DNA of 64,000 nucleotides from an uncultured Clostridia bacterium (GCA_937920235.1 CALGUK010000033.1:1-64000), one strand, 5' to 3'. Positions 33,168-41,327 are shown, counted from the stretch's first letter. Notes: a model not told the origin generated them from the sequence alone. Made by a program: numbers and translations.

Positions 33168-34025
33168 ATGAGAATTACTGAAAAACTTATGGTTAAAGAT
33201 CAGTTGGTTTCTTTTGAGGTTTTCCCTCCTAAAACCGACTCTGCTTTTGACAGCATTGAATGGTCTGTCCGCGAGCTTGCGGCATTTAACCCCGATTTTA
33301 TGAGTGTTACATACGGCGCAGGCGGAGGTACAAGTCAATATACAACTAAAATTGCATCCCTAATTAAAAATCGTCTTGATACAACTGCACTTGCACATTT
33401 AACCTGTGCATCAACACCGAAAGATAAAATTGACAGCATTCTCAATACCCTTAAAGAAAATAATATTGATAACATCCTTGCCATGCGCGGTGATATTCCT
33501 AAGGATTTTGTCAGACCTGAAGGTGAATATTATAAATATGCATCTGATTTGGTGTCAAAAATCAAGGAGTTCGGATATTTTGATATTGGCGGTGCATGCT
33601 ACCCGGAGTGCCATACCGAATGTGACAGCATAGAAAAAGATGTTGACCACCTTAAAATTAAGGTTGACTGCGGTGTTGATTTTCTTATAACACAGCTTTT
33701 TTATGATAATGAAGCCTTTTACAGATTTGTCGATAAGGTACGTAAAAAGGACATTTTTGTGCCGATATTTGCGGGAATAATGCCGATTACTAATATTAAG
33801 CAAATTGACAGAATTATTTCTCTTTCGGGAACAAAGCTCCCGAAGGAAGTTTTGGTTTTTCTTGAAAAATATAAAGACAAGCCGCAGGATTTGGAAAAAG
33901 CCGGACTTGATTTCGCAATTACACAGATTAATGATTTACTTTATAACGGCGTAAGCGGTATTCATATTTATACGATGAATAAGCCTTATGTTGCCCGTAC
34001 CGTGTTGAAAGGAATAACAAAGTAA
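33168..34025 (+). CDS. metF: 5,10-methylenetetrahydrofolate reductase
   Basis: MetF reduces methylene-THF to methyl-THF for methionine synthesis, and in acetogens for the methyl branch of the Wood-Ljungdahl pathway. The flavin TIM-barrel signature SFEVFPPKTDSAFDSI with the catalytic glutamate (about 16), SVTYGAGGGTS (about 47-57), NILAMRGDIPKD (about 103-114) and FLITQLFYDN (about 165) are present. 285 residues is normal. The metV partner of acetogen-type enzymes is not found beside it. It follows a likely NADH/ferredoxin/NADPH transhydrogenase operon, but with its own promoter. Confidence 0.95.
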   Translation: MRITEKLMVKDQLVSFEVFPPKTDSAFDSIEWSVRELAAFNPDFMSVTYGAGGGTSQYTTKIASLIKNRLDTTALAHLTCASTPKDKIDSILNTLKENNIDNILAMRGDIPKDFVRPEGEYYKYASDLVSKIKEFGYFDIGGACYPECHTECDSIEKDVDHLKIKVDCGVDFLITQLFYDNEAFYRFVDKVRKKDIFVPIFAGIMPITNIKQIDRIISLSGTKLPKEVLVFLEKYKDKPQDLEKAGLDFAITQINDLLYNGVSGIHIYTMNKPYVARTVLKGITK

Positions 34026-34028
34026 TTT

Positions 34029-34871
34029 ATGTTCGGATATGTTACTGCTTATAAGCCTGAACTTAAAATTAAAGAATATGAGGTATACAAGGGAGTTTAC
34101 TGTACTCTTTGTAAGGAACTCGGAAAGGAATATGGCTTCCTCTCAAGATTTATCTTAAGCTATGACGGTGCCTTTTATGTAATGTATAAATCGGGACTTG
34201 CAAAAGATAATATCAGTATCAGCAAGTCACAATGTTCGTTTAATCCGTGCAAAAAATGTATGAAAATAACCTGTGAATCCGATATTTATAAGGTTTCAGC
34301 CGCAGTTACGGTGATCCTTGCTTATTTTAAGCTCAAAGACAATATCCGTGACAGCCGCGGGGTTAAGAAAATTCTGTCGTATTTTCTTTATCCGTATTTT
34401 GCTCATATAAACAAGAAGGCAAAAAAGAAATATCCCGACATTTTTAATTCGGTAGAAAAGGGTATGGCACAGCAGTTTGAACTGGAAAAGGATAACGCTT
34501 CTCCCGACAAAGCCGCGCATCCTACCGCACAGATTCTTTCCGAGCTTTTTTATTACGGTGAATGCGGAGAGCAGGCTGAATTGTCAAAACAGTTTGGATA
34601 TCAGCTGGGCAGAACGGTATATTTTCTCGATGCTTTTGATGATTATGAAAAAGATAAAGAGAACAGCACTTTTAATCCGTTTTTAAATTCTTCCGATTTT
34701 ATTAAGGAAGCGAAAATATCTGTCAATTTGTCAGCAGGCGCACTTGCCGAAATATATAAAAAACAGCAGTTTAATAATTTTTCACCTATAATCGAAAATG
34801 TTATATATGACGGGATAAATTATCAGCTTGAAAGAATTTCAAACAAGTACGGAGGTGGCGATAATGAGTAA
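34029..34871 (+). CDS. DUF5685 family protein
   Basis: A 280-residue, mainly helical protein that I assign to DUF5685. Cysteine motifs YCTLCKEL (about 24-31) and CSFNPCKKCMKITC (about 68-82) could bind metal; the later FLDAFDDYEKDKENSTFNPF (about 198-217) recalls the aspartate-rich segment of helical prenyl-transferase-like folds, but that is only a resemblance. It starts three bases after metF and overlaps the J-like gene by eight bases; this pairing recurs in Clostridia. Function unknown. Confidence 0.85.
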   Translation: MFGYVTAYKPELKIKEYEVYKGVYCTLCKELGKEYGFLSRFILSYDGAFYVMYKSGLAKDNISISKSQCSFNPCKKCMKITCESDIYKVSAAVTVILAYFKLKDNIRDSRGVKKILSYFLYPYFAHINKKAKKKYPDIFNSVEKGMAQQFELEKDNASPDKAAHPTAQILSELFYYGECGEQAELSKQFGYQLGRTVYFLDAFDDYEKDKENSTFNPFLNSSDFIKEAKISVNLSAGALAEIYKKQQFNNFSPIIENVIYDGINYQLERISNKYGGGDNE

Positions 34872-35469
34872 TCCATACGATTTCCTCGGTGTCAGCAGAA
34901 ACGCTACCGAAAAGGATATAATGGATGCTTACAGAAGAATCGCAGGTGAAATTACCAATTCCGATTTTTCCGATTCAGAAAAAGAAGCAAGAATGAATGA
35001 GCTTAACTCAGCATATGACACAATTCTTAACGAGTTAAGAGGTACTGCATCATATAATACCGGTTCGTCGGGCAATAAACAGCAAAATAATAATTATAAC
35101 GGCAGCTATTCACAGTTTTCAGATGTTCGTCAGTGCATAAATTCGGGCAGAATAGATGATGCGGAAACTATTCTGAATGGTGTTCCGGGTCAGATCAGAA
35201 ATGCAGAGTGGCATTATCTTAAGGGTGTTATTCATCATCGACGTGGCTGGTTAAATGAAGCATACCAATGTTATCAGACAGCCTGTTCAATGGACCCTTC
35301 AAATCGTGAGTATTCAGCCGCATTTAATTCGCTTAATAATAATGCACGCGGAGGCTACAGAACAACAACTCATACAAGCAATCATGATGTTTGTGATATC
35401 TGTTCGGGACTTTTGTGTGCGGACTGTTGCTGTGAGTGTTGCGGTGGGGATCTGATCCCGTGTTGCTGA
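34864..35469 (+). CDS. J-domain-like protein lacking HPD, TPR-like middle, Cys-rich end
   Basis: A 201-residue protein. Residues 1-65 look like a J domain (NPYDFLGVSRNATEKDIMDAYRR ... MNELNSAYDTILNEL), but the DnaK-activating HPD is missing: AYRRIA is followed by GEITNSDFS. A low-complexity Asn/Gln/Ser linker follows (about 70-90), then a TPR-like pair of helices (DDAETILNGVP, WHYLKGVIHHRRGWLNEAYQ, about 100-150), and a cysteine-rich end (CDICSGLLCADCCCECC, CC). GGAGGTG and overlap with DUF5685 choose the ATG at 34864 over one at 34828. It probably works with DUF5685 and not as a DnaK co-chaperone. Confidence 0.82.
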   Translation: MSNPYDFLGVSRNATEKDIMDAYRRIAGEITNSDFSDSEKEARMNELNSAYDTILNELRGTASYNTGSSGNKQQNNNYNGSYSQFSDVRQCINSGRIDDAETILNGVPGQIRNAEWHYLKGVIHHRRGWLNEAYQCYQTACSMDPSNREYSAAFNSLNNNARGGYRTTTHTSNHDVCDICSGLLCADCCCECCGGDLIPCC

Positions 35470-35470
35470 T

Positions 35471-36016
35471 ATGAATAAAAGAAAAAATCTCACTTTCAGG
35501 GTTGCCCTCGGCGGTGTTACTGCGGCGGTTTCCCTGATACTTATGCTCGTAGCAGGAATGACTACAAGCTTTATTTATGCGATTCCCATGATTGCCGGTG
35601 CATTTCTTATGATGCTCGTCGTCGAGTTTGGCTACGGATTTGCGTTTGTTGAATATATTGCTGTTGCTCTCTTGTCGTTGCTTCTTCTCGGAGACAAGGA
35701 GGCTGCAGTTTTGTATGCCGTTTTTTTCGGATATTATCCCATAATTAAGGCTGTGTTTGAAAAGCATCTTAAAAAAATGCTTTGTCGGATAGTAAAATTC
35801 TTAGCTTTCAATTTGGCAATGCTCGTATATTATTTTGTAATGACCAAGCTGTTTATGCTTTCGTTTGATGATATTGCCTCTTTTGGAAAATTTGCATTAC
35901 CGCTTTTACTGGCAGCGGGTAATGTGCTTTTTGTTATGTACGATGTTTTACTGACACGTCTGGTATCAATTTACATTTTCAAATGGAGAAAATCAGTCAG
36001 AAGGGTGTTTAAATAA
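35471..36016 (+). CDS. Conserved multi-pass membrane protein
   Basis: A 181-residue protein with about five or six membrane segments (roughly 12-32, 37-52, 56-73, 78-95, 107-127, 140-165) and a basic C-terminus KWRKSVRRVFK. It has no motif I can name. It starts directly after the J-like gene stop and ends just before radC, so the DUF5685, J-like, membrane and radC genes appear co-transcribed. Possibly the membrane partner of the two upstream proteins; that is inference from operon position. Confidence 0.8.
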   Translation: MNKRKNLTFRVALGGVTAAVSLILMLVAGMTTSFIYAIPMIAGAFLMMLVVEFGYGFAFVEYIAVALLSLLLLGDKEAAVLYAVFFGYYPIIKAVFEKHLKKMLCRIVKFLAFNLAMLVYYFVMTKLFMLSFDDIASFGKFALPLLLAAGNVLFVMYDVLLTRLVSIYIFKWRKSVRRVFK

Positions 36017-36017
36017 G

Positions 36018-36809
36018 ATGGGGAAAAGACGTGATATATATGAATACAGTAAGGGTGTGTCATATTCGTTAGAGGGTAATGTTTTCAAAACAGTTGATAA
36101 GCCCTCGAAAAAAGCACCCGAGAATGTTCATCAGGGGCACCGAGAACGCCTCCGTACACGTTTTCTTGACGAAGGACTCGAGAAGTTCCAGGAACATAAT
36201 ATTCTTGAATTGTTGCTTTTTTATTCAATACCTGTCAAAGATACCAATGAAGAAGCACATGCCCTGATAAACAGATTCGGTTCTCTTTCTGCAGTTTTTG
36301 ACGCACCGTTTGAGGAACTGTGTAAAGTGAAGGGGATAGGTGAGCGAACCGCAACTCTTATAAAACTTATGCCGGAGCTTTTTCAGAGGTATGAGCTGGA
36401 CAAACTTAACAATGATGAAGTGATGCTTAATTCAAGCAAGCTTGTCGCTGCATATGTATCTAAGTTTTTTAAGGGGCTTACTGTTGAAAGACTGTATCTT
36501 CTTTCTCTTGATTCAACCTGTAAAATGTTAAGCTTTGATCTCATTAGCGAGGGAAATGTCAGCAAAACGAGTGTCGATTCAAGGAAAATAATAGAAATTG
36601 CATTAAGAAATAAGGCAACCAACATAATTCTCGTTCACAATCATCCGTCAGGCGTAACCGCACCGTCGCGAAATGATACTGATGTGACGATTTCGGTATC
36701 AAATATCCTTGAAAATGTTGGTCTTCGTCTTTGCGACCACATTATTATAGGACATGGAGATGACTTCTTTTCATACAGAAATTCAAACAAATGGAAAGGA
36801 ATTTTTTAA
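36018..36809 (+). CDS. radC: RadC family JAB-domain protein
   Basis: A 263-residue RadC-type protein with helix-hairpin-helix region (about 70-115; CKVKGIGERTATLIKLMPEL) and a C-terminal JAMM/MPN metalloprotease-like domain. The metal motif HNHPSGVTAPSRNDTDV (about 205-221) contains HxH...S..D, with the upstream glutamate in LISEGNVSKT. RadC's name reflects an early link with DNA repair that has not held; the function is unknown. Normal length is about 225; here there is an N-terminal extension of about 35 residues. Confidence 0.92.
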   Translation: MGKRRDIYEYSKGVSYSLEGNVFKTVDKPSKKAPENVHQGHRERLRTRFLDEGLEKFQEHNILELLLFYSIPVKDTNEEAHALINRFGSLSAVFDAPFEELCKVKGIGERTATLIKLMPELFQRYELDKLNNDEVMLNSSKLVAAYVSKFFKGLTVERLYLLSLDSTCKMLSFDLISEGNVSKTSVDSRKIIEIALRNKATNIILVHNHPSGVTAPSRNDTDVTISVSNILENVGLRLCDHIIIGHGDDFFSYRNSNKWKGIF

Positions 36810-36826
36810 AATATCAGAGTTGGCTA

Positions 36827-36855
36827 TTGACATTTTTTACTTAATTTCATATAAT
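36827..36855 (+). promoter_or_regulatory. Consensus promoter for tRNA-Leu
   Basis: A perfect TTGACA (36827-36832), 17 bases, TATAAT (36850-36855), 17 bases before the tRNA. It is the only fully consensus sigma-A promoter seen here, as expected for a stable RNA. Confidence 0.85.
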
Positions 36856-36872
36856 ATCAAGGTCACATAATT

Positions 36873-36959
36873 GCCGGTGTGATGGAATTGGCAGACGTGC
36901 TGGACTCAAAATCCAGTGGTAGCGATACCGTACCGGTTCGACCCCGGTCACCGGCACCA
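36873..36959 (+). tRNA. tRNA-Leu (anticodon CAA)
   Basis: The acceptor stem GCCGGTG (36873-36879) pairs with CACCGGC (36949-36955), followed by discriminator A and encoded CCA. The anticodon arm CTGGA-CTCAAAA-TCCAG puts CAA at 36907-36909, reading UUG. A long variable arm (36917-36935) confirms a class II leucine tRNA, and GGTTCGACCC forms the T arm. It is a target of MiaA/MiaB because A37 follows the anticodon. Confidence 0.97.
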
Positions 36960-36968
36960 AACATTATA

Positions 36969-37011
36969 AATCCGAACATGGTTTCCAAACGGAAAAGTGT
37001 TCGGATTTTTT
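36969..37011 (+). terminator. Intrinsic terminator after tRNA-Leu
   Basis: AATCCGAACA (36969-36978) pairs with TGTTCGGATT (36998-37007), followed by TTTTTG. The loop itself can fold (TTTCC-AAAC-GGAAA). Confidence 0.9.
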
Positions 37012-37078
37012 GTTTTACCAAATGCATTTTTGTATAATAAAAAATTTTCCCCACATAATATTGCGGGGAGGAAATTTT

Positions 37079-37432
37079 ATGGATTTTTTAAAAGCTTTCA
37101 TTATCGGCGGTTTAATATGCGTTGTAGGACAGCTTCTGATCGATTGCACAAAGCTCACACCCGCAAGAATACTGGTATCATTTGTAGTAATCGGTGTTAT
37201 TCTTGGCGGATTGGGAATTTATCAGCCGTTGGTTGAGTGGGCGGGAGCAGGAGCCACCGTGCCGCTGACCGGTTTCGGAAATACTCTTGCACAAGGCACA
37301 AAGGAGGCTATTCGTCAGAATGGTGCTCTCGGAATACTGACAGGACCTCTTTCATCTGCATCAGTAGGTATAACGGTAGCAATAGTTTGCGGACTCGTAG
37401 TTTCATTTATAACAAAACCGAAATCAAAATAA
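37079..37432 (+). CDS. spoVAE: Stage V sporulation protein AE
   Basis: SpoVAE is part of the membrane machinery that moves dipicolinic acid into the developing spore. The 117-residue protein has the family pattern: membrane helix with FIIGGLICVVGQLLIDCTKLTPARILV, a second segment (about 38-55), a glycine-rich stretch including GAGATVPLTGFGNTLAQG, and a last helix (about 92-112). GGGGAGG fixes the ATG at 37079. Usually it is in a spoVAC-spoVAD-spoVAE operon; here it is alone between a tRNA and the rpsT region. Confidence 0.93.
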   Translation: MDFLKAFIIGGLICVVGQLLIDCTKLTPARILVSFVVIGVILGGLGIYQPLVEWAGAGATVPLTGFGNTLAQGTKEAIRQNGALGILTGPLSSASVGITVAIVCGLVVSFITKPKSK

Positions 37433-37448
37433 AGCAAAAATAAAAGGA

Positions 37449-37472
37449 CTGCTCATAAGAACAGTCCTGACA
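37449..37472 (+). terminator. Hairpin terminator between spoVAE and a convergent small gene
   Basis: AGGACTG pairs with CAGTCCT around 37446-37469 with a ten-base A-rich loop. The flanking T-tract is weak (GACAGAGTTTATTT), so efficiency is uncertain; on the minus strand it is followed by TTTTATTTTT, which suits the convergent small gene. Boundaries are approximate. Confidence 0.6.
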
Positions 37473-37485
37473 GAGTTTATTTATC

Positions 37486-37665
37486 TCACGCAACGGTTTC
37501 AGAAACAAAACTATCGTCGCAGAATGAGCAGGAAACATAGTTTTCAGCATCGTTTCCGATTACGACTTTTTTGCTGTCAACATACTTTTTAATAAGAATA
37601 TATGCAGCAACTGCAACAGCGGCAATACCTACAATAACGGCAATAACCTTTAATGTCTTTTTCAT
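37486..37665 (-). CDS. Small membrane protein with a CxxC tail (59 aa)
   Basis: A 59-residue open frame with a strong TGGAGG ribosome site nine bases before its ATG. It consists of a basic start (MKKTLK), one hydrophobic segment (about 7-25), a short basic stretch (KKYVDSKK) and a tail containing SCSFCDDSF. A single-pass membrane mini-protein with a possible metal- or redox-active CxxC, likely facing outward or the mother-cell/forespore side depending on topology. No family recognised. It sits between spoVAE and rpsT, so it may be expressed in sporulation, but this is inference only. Confidence 0.75.
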   Translation of the reverse strand: MKKTLKVIAVIVGIAAVAVAAYILIKKYVDSKKVVIGNDAENYVSCSFCDDSFVSETVA

Positions 37666-37743
37666 AGTGAGTAACCTCCAAGAAATTTATTAAATATATT
37701 ATATATAATTATAAGCAAAATGTCAATGTATATTTATAAAAAG

Positions 37744-37772
37744 AAAAATGCCGTAGACTTTCGTCAACGGCA
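37744..37772 (-). terminator. Intrinsic terminator of rpsT
   Basis: Read on the minus strand, TGCCGT-T-GAC-GAAA-GTC-T-ACGGCA forms a stem with GAAA loop (37749-37772) followed by TTTTT (37748-37744). Confidence 0.8.
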
Positions 37773-37798
37773 AAGAACTGCGTAATTAAAAATTAGCC

Positions 37799-38056
37799 TT
37801 AAGCTTTGTTAAGCTTTGTAACGAGGGCAGACTTTTTACGAGCTGCATTATTCTTATGAAGAAGACCTTTAGCAGCAGCCTGATCGATTTTCTTAACAGC
37901 AACCTTTACAAGCTCGTTTTTGTCAGCAGCATTTGTTTCAATAGCAACATTTGCTTTTTTGATAGCTGTTTTGAGAGCAGAATTTGTTGACTTGTTACGC
38001 TGAGCCTTTGTCTTGTTAACGAGAACACGCTTTTTAGCTGATTTGATGTTTGGCAT
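37799..38056 (-). CDS. rpsT: 30S ribosomal protein S20
   Basis: S20 binds 16S rRNA early in 30S assembly. The 85-residue protein is highly basic with the typical start MPNIKSAKKRV and end ARKKSALVTKLNKA. A longer frame opens upstream, but AAGGAGGTG lies just before the ATG at 38056, giving the usual length. It is divergent from gpr-spoIIP, the same arrangement as in Bacillus subtilis, and has its own terminator. Confidence 0.97.
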   Translation of the reverse strand: MPNIKSAKKRVLVNKTKAQRNKSTNSALKTAIKKANVAIETNAADKNELVKVAVKKIDQAAAKGLLHKNNAARKKSALVTKLNKA

Positions 38057-38165
38057 ATTCGTTACACCTCCTTCGTATTTACAGATACATATGTTACCAC
38101 GAAATAAAATAAAAATCAAGTAATTTTTTTAAATTTTTAATACGAAAATAAAAAAGGTGAATTAA

Positions 38166-38984
38166 ATGAATATAAGAACAGATATCGCCTCGGAGCTGAG
38201 AGATTCATTATCTCTCGACGAACAGAACGGAGTTAAAACAGAGACAAGAAAAATAGGTGAAATAGAGATTACAAAAATAATAATTGCAACAGAAGAAGCT
38301 GAAAAAAAGACAGCAAAGCCTAAGGGCAGTTATTTTACCGTAAGTCTTCCCGAATTCTCTCACGAAAGCGAACTGCTTGACGAACGGTTTGAGGTTATCA
38401 AGGGAATAATAAAGACTCTTTTACCCCGGAATTCAGAAACATTTCTTGTCGCAGGACTTGGAAACGAGAAAATTACCCCTGATGCTCTCGGACCTTTGTG
38501 TGCAAATAAGATTTTCTCAACAAGACATTTTGAAAGTATTACGGGACTCAAATATAATTTGCCGCATCTTAACCCTGTTTCAGCAATATCAACCGGAGTT
38601 CTCGGTCAGACCGGAATAGAAACATCGGAGTATATTTCGGGAATAGCCTCGTTTGTCAGACCTGATGCAGTTGTAATTGTAGATGCCCTTGCCACAAGTA
38701 AAAAAGAAAATCTCGGCAAAACCGTACAGATTTCCGATACGGGCATTACTCCCGGTTCAGGTGTGGGGAATTACAGAAAAAGCATTGATGAAAAGACACT
38801 CGGAATACCCGTTATTTCAATTGGTGTACCAACGGTTATTGAGTTTGAAGGTGATACGAATATGTTCGTAACTCCAAAAGAGATTGACAATATTGTCAAT
38901 CGTGCTGCCGGACTTCTCTCAATGTGTATTAATTGTGCTCTGCAGCCCGATCTCACTCCCGATATGATTTTAGCCTTATCATAA
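38166..38984 (+). CDS. gpr: Spore germination protease GPR
   Basis: GPR is the atypical aspartic protease that degrades alpha/beta SASPs when spores germinate. The N-terminal MNIRTDIASEL is the pro-segment region; core motifs VAGLGNEKITPDALGPL (about 97-113), TGVLGQTGIET and VIVDALATS (about 174-182) are canonical. 272 residues is slightly short but complete. AAAAGGTG precedes the ATG. A substrate, the SASP at 46071, is in the window, and spoIIP follows 54 bases downstream. Confidence 0.95.
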   Translation: MNIRTDIASELRDSLSLDEQNGVKTETRKIGEIEITKIIIATEEAEKKTAKPKGSYFTVSLPEFSHESELLDERFEVIKGIIKTLLPRNSETFLVAGLGNEKITPDALGPLCANKIFSTRHFESITGLKYNLPHLNPVSAISTGVLGQTGIETSEYISGIASFVRPDAVVIVDALATSKKENLGKTVQISDTGITPGSGVGNYRKSIDEKTLGIPVISIGVPTVIEFEGDTNMFVTPKEIDNIVNRAAGLLSMCINCALQPDLTPDMILALS

Positions 38985-39038
38985 TAATATTATTTTTCGC
39001 ATAATCTTATATGAATATATGCGGAATGAGATGATCAG

Positions 39039-40142
39039 ATGAGAAAAAGGACAAACAGGCTTGACAGAGTGACGGAGTTTATTTTTATTTCAATAATTCC
39101 CTTTGTTCTGACTGTCACCTTGATGCTGGGCGGGCCTGAGAATTCGATTGAGAAGCTTATTAAGACGGGATATTATATTTCTAATCCGAATGAAATTGCT
39201 GATAATTATGATATGGAAATCGGTATTATTTCGGGGAAACAGGCACTATCGGATGGCGAGATTTCAGAATATGTGTCTTCGTCAACAATATATTCCGTGC
39301 CTGAGGATATTGATAAGCTGATGAAGGAGGCGGAAGAAAAATATTCGGATTCTGTTCCCGCGGGTAATATCACGGAGAAGGACTACAGCAAACAAAATGC
39401 CACATCGGAATATGACGGAGTCTATGTGCGCAATACAACTCTGTCACACGATATTGACATTTCCGAATATCTCAGCCGTCGCGTATATGCGGACATTGAC
39501 AAAAGCAAACCTTCGGTACTTATTTATCATACTCATACTTCTGAATCCTACGAGCTTCTTGACAGAGGTTTTTATTCTGATGACAGAGCATCAAGAAACG
39601 ATGATGCGGCTGAAAATATGATAAGAGTGGGCGAGGCTGTCTGTTCGGTGCTCGAAGAAAACGGTTTTAAAACAATTCACGATAAAACGGTTTATGATGA
39701 AGAGTACAACGGTGCATACGAGCGCTCCTGTGATTCGATAAGCAAAATACTTAAGGATAATCCGTCAATACAGATTGTCCTTGATATACACAGAGATGCA
39801 ATATATCAGAAGGACGGCTCCAAGATTAAAACGGTTAAGGAGATAAACGGAAGAAAAGCGGCACAGGTAATGCTTATCAGCGGATGTGAGGACGGAAACG
39901 TGGCGGATTTTCCTAACTGGCAGAAAAATCTTGCCTTTGCAACTCAGTTACAGAAAAAAATATCAGATGATTTTGACGGATTATTACGACCGCTGATGTT
40001 CTGCGGCAGAAAATATAATATGCATCTAATGCCGTGTGCAATATCGGTGGAAATCGGAACAGATGCAAATACACTGGCTGAGGCTGTTTACGGTGCAGAG
40101 CTTTTTTCGGAATCATTGTGCAGATTTATGGAGGAGTATTAA
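39039..40142 (+). CDS. spoIIP: Stage II sporulation protein P
   Basis: SpoIIP is a membrane-anchored peptidoglycan amidase/endopeptidase that, with SpoIID and SpoIIM, thins septal wall and drives engulfment. The protein has one N-terminal membrane segment (about 12-32), a linker, and the catalytic domain starting with VLIYHTHTSESYE (about 163-175, zinc ligands), DIHRDA (about 252) and ending with CAISVEIGTDANTLAEA (about 335). 367 residues is normal. The gpr-spoIIP order is that of Bacillus. Confidence 0.95.
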   Translation: MRKRTNRLDRVTEFIFISIIPFVLTVTLMLGGPENSIEKLIKTGYYISNPNEIADNYDMEIGIISGKQALSDGEISEYVSSSTIYSVPEDIDKLMKEAEEKYSDSVPAGNITEKDYSKQNATSEYDGVYVRNTTLSHDIDISEYLSRRVYADIDKSKPSVLIYHTHTSESYELLDRGFYSDDRASRNDDAAENMIRVGEAVCSVLEENGFKTIHDKTVYDEEYNGAYERSCDSISKILKDNPSIQIVLDIHRDAIYQKDGSKIKTVKEINGRKAAQVMLISGCEDGNVADFPNWQKNLAFATQLQKKISDDFDGLLRPLMFCGRKYNMHLMPCAISVEIGTDANTLAEAVYGAELFSESLCRFMEEY

Positions 40143-40146
40143 ACAA

Positions 40147-40272
40147 ATGAGTGAGCTCACAAAAATCCTTAAATATTATCTTTTATCAGTAATTTCAATT
40201 GTTTTGACAACGCTTTTGATCTGCTCGGTTTTTATTGCAGAAATAAATACCGATACAATGCTTTTCGGTTAA
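40147..40272 (+). CDS. Small single-pass membrane protein (41 aa), putative
   Basis: A 41-residue frame starting four bases after spoIIP: a short charged start (MSELTKILKYY), one hydrophobic segment (about 12-30) and a short acidic tail. GGAG lies 12 bases upstream, inside the spoIIP end. It may be a sporulation-associated mini-protein translated with spoIIP. It is very short, so a chance frame cannot be excluded. Confidence 0.45.
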   Translation: MSELTKILKYYLLSVISIVLTTLLICSVFIAEINTDTMLFG

Positions 40273-40280
40273 TTTTGCTG

Positions 40281-40309
40281 TTGAAATATTCCGTCAGATT
40301 GTGTATAAT
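40281..40309 (+). promoter_or_regulatory. Promoter for the YhaM-like gene
   Basis: TTGAAA (40281-40286), 17 bases, TATAAT (40304-40309). A small ACACA-TTTTT-TGTGT hairpin (40337-40351) lies in the leader just before the start codon. Confidence 0.7.
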
Positions 40310-40361
40310 CTAATTGTATTTATATGAAAGGGTTATACACATTTTTGTGTTGTGAAAAATT

Positions 40362-41327
40362 ATGAATTTTAAGGAAATCGGAAACAACGGACTTGTCGAA
40401 GGATATGCCGTTGTTAAGCAGTGTGATAAAAAGACGGCAAAAAACGGGAATCCGTATCTGGATATTGTCCTTTCAGACAAAGAGGGCGAAATCTTTGCAA
40501 AATTATGGGATTATAATGAAACCTCCCACGGAAAATATGAGCCGGATGACTTCGTAAAGGTAAGAGGAAATATTTCGCAGTATAACGGACGCGATCAGCT
40601 GCGAATTGAAAGAATTCGTCCTGTGACATCGGGCGACGGAGTTGACGTTTCGGATTATGTCAAATCTGCAGATTATTCCGGAACAGAAATGTATGATTAT
40701 CTTGTGAAAACCGTCACAGGCTTTAAGGATGATGACCTGAAAAAAATCGTTCTGTATTTGTTTGAAGAGAATAAGGAGCGGATTCTTTATTTTCCTGCCG
40801 CATTCAGACTTCATCACGCAATCCGATCGGGCTTATTAATGCATACTGCTTCCATTGTAAAGCTGTGTGAGAGTATTTGTCAGGTTTATCCGTTTGTGAA
40901 CCGTGAGCTTCTTGTTTCGGGTGCAATTCTTCACGATATAGCCAAAACTGAGGAGTTTAATGTCAAGGATACCGGAATTGCTTCGGGATATACCGTAGAA
41001 GGAAATCTGATAGGGCATCTTGTTATGGGCGCAATGATGGTAAAAGAAGCGGGCAAAAAGCTCGGAATTGACAGTGAAAAGTCGATGCTTTTACAGCATA
41101 TGATTCTTTCACATCACGGCGAACCGGAATTCGGTGCTGCTGTCCGTCCGTTGTTCCTTGAGGCTGAGCTTCTCTCTCAGCTCGACTTGATGGATGCAAG
41201 AATTTATGAGATTATGGATGCCGTTAGCAACATAGAAAAGGGTGAATTCACAAATCGCCTCTGGGCCCTTGAGGATCGTAAATTCTATAAATACAACGAC
41301 GCATCATTAAAAGTTGATATTCTTTGA
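40362..41327 (+). CDS. YhaM-type 3'-5' exoribonuclease (OB + HD domain)
   Basis: A 321-residue protein with an N-terminal OB-fold nucleic-acid binding domain (about 10-90; LDIVLSDKEGEIFAKLWD, VKVRGNISQYNGRDQLRIE) and an HD hydrolase domain (about 140-300; HHAIRSGLLMHTASI, SGAILHDIAK with the HD pair about 190, HMILSHHGEPEFG). This matches YhaM, the Gram-positive exonuclease that trims RNA 3' ends and single-stranded DNA. The ribosome binding site is weak. A terminator follows. Confidence 0.92.
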   Translation: MNFKEIGNNGLVEGYAVVKQCDKKTAKNGNPYLDIVLSDKEGEIFAKLWDYNETSHGKYEPDDFVKVRGNISQYNGRDQLRIERIRPVTSGDGVDVSDYVKSADYSGTEMYDYLVKTVTGFKDDDLKKIVLYLFEENKERILYFPAAFRLHHAIRSGLLMHTASIVKLCESICQVYPFVNRELLVSGAILHDIAKTEEFNVKDTGIASGYTVEGNLIGHLVMGAMMVKEAGKKLGIDSEKSMLLQHMILSHHGEPEFGAAVRPLFLEAELLSQLDLMDARIYEIMDAVSNIEKGEFTNRLWALEDRKFYKYNDASLKVDIL

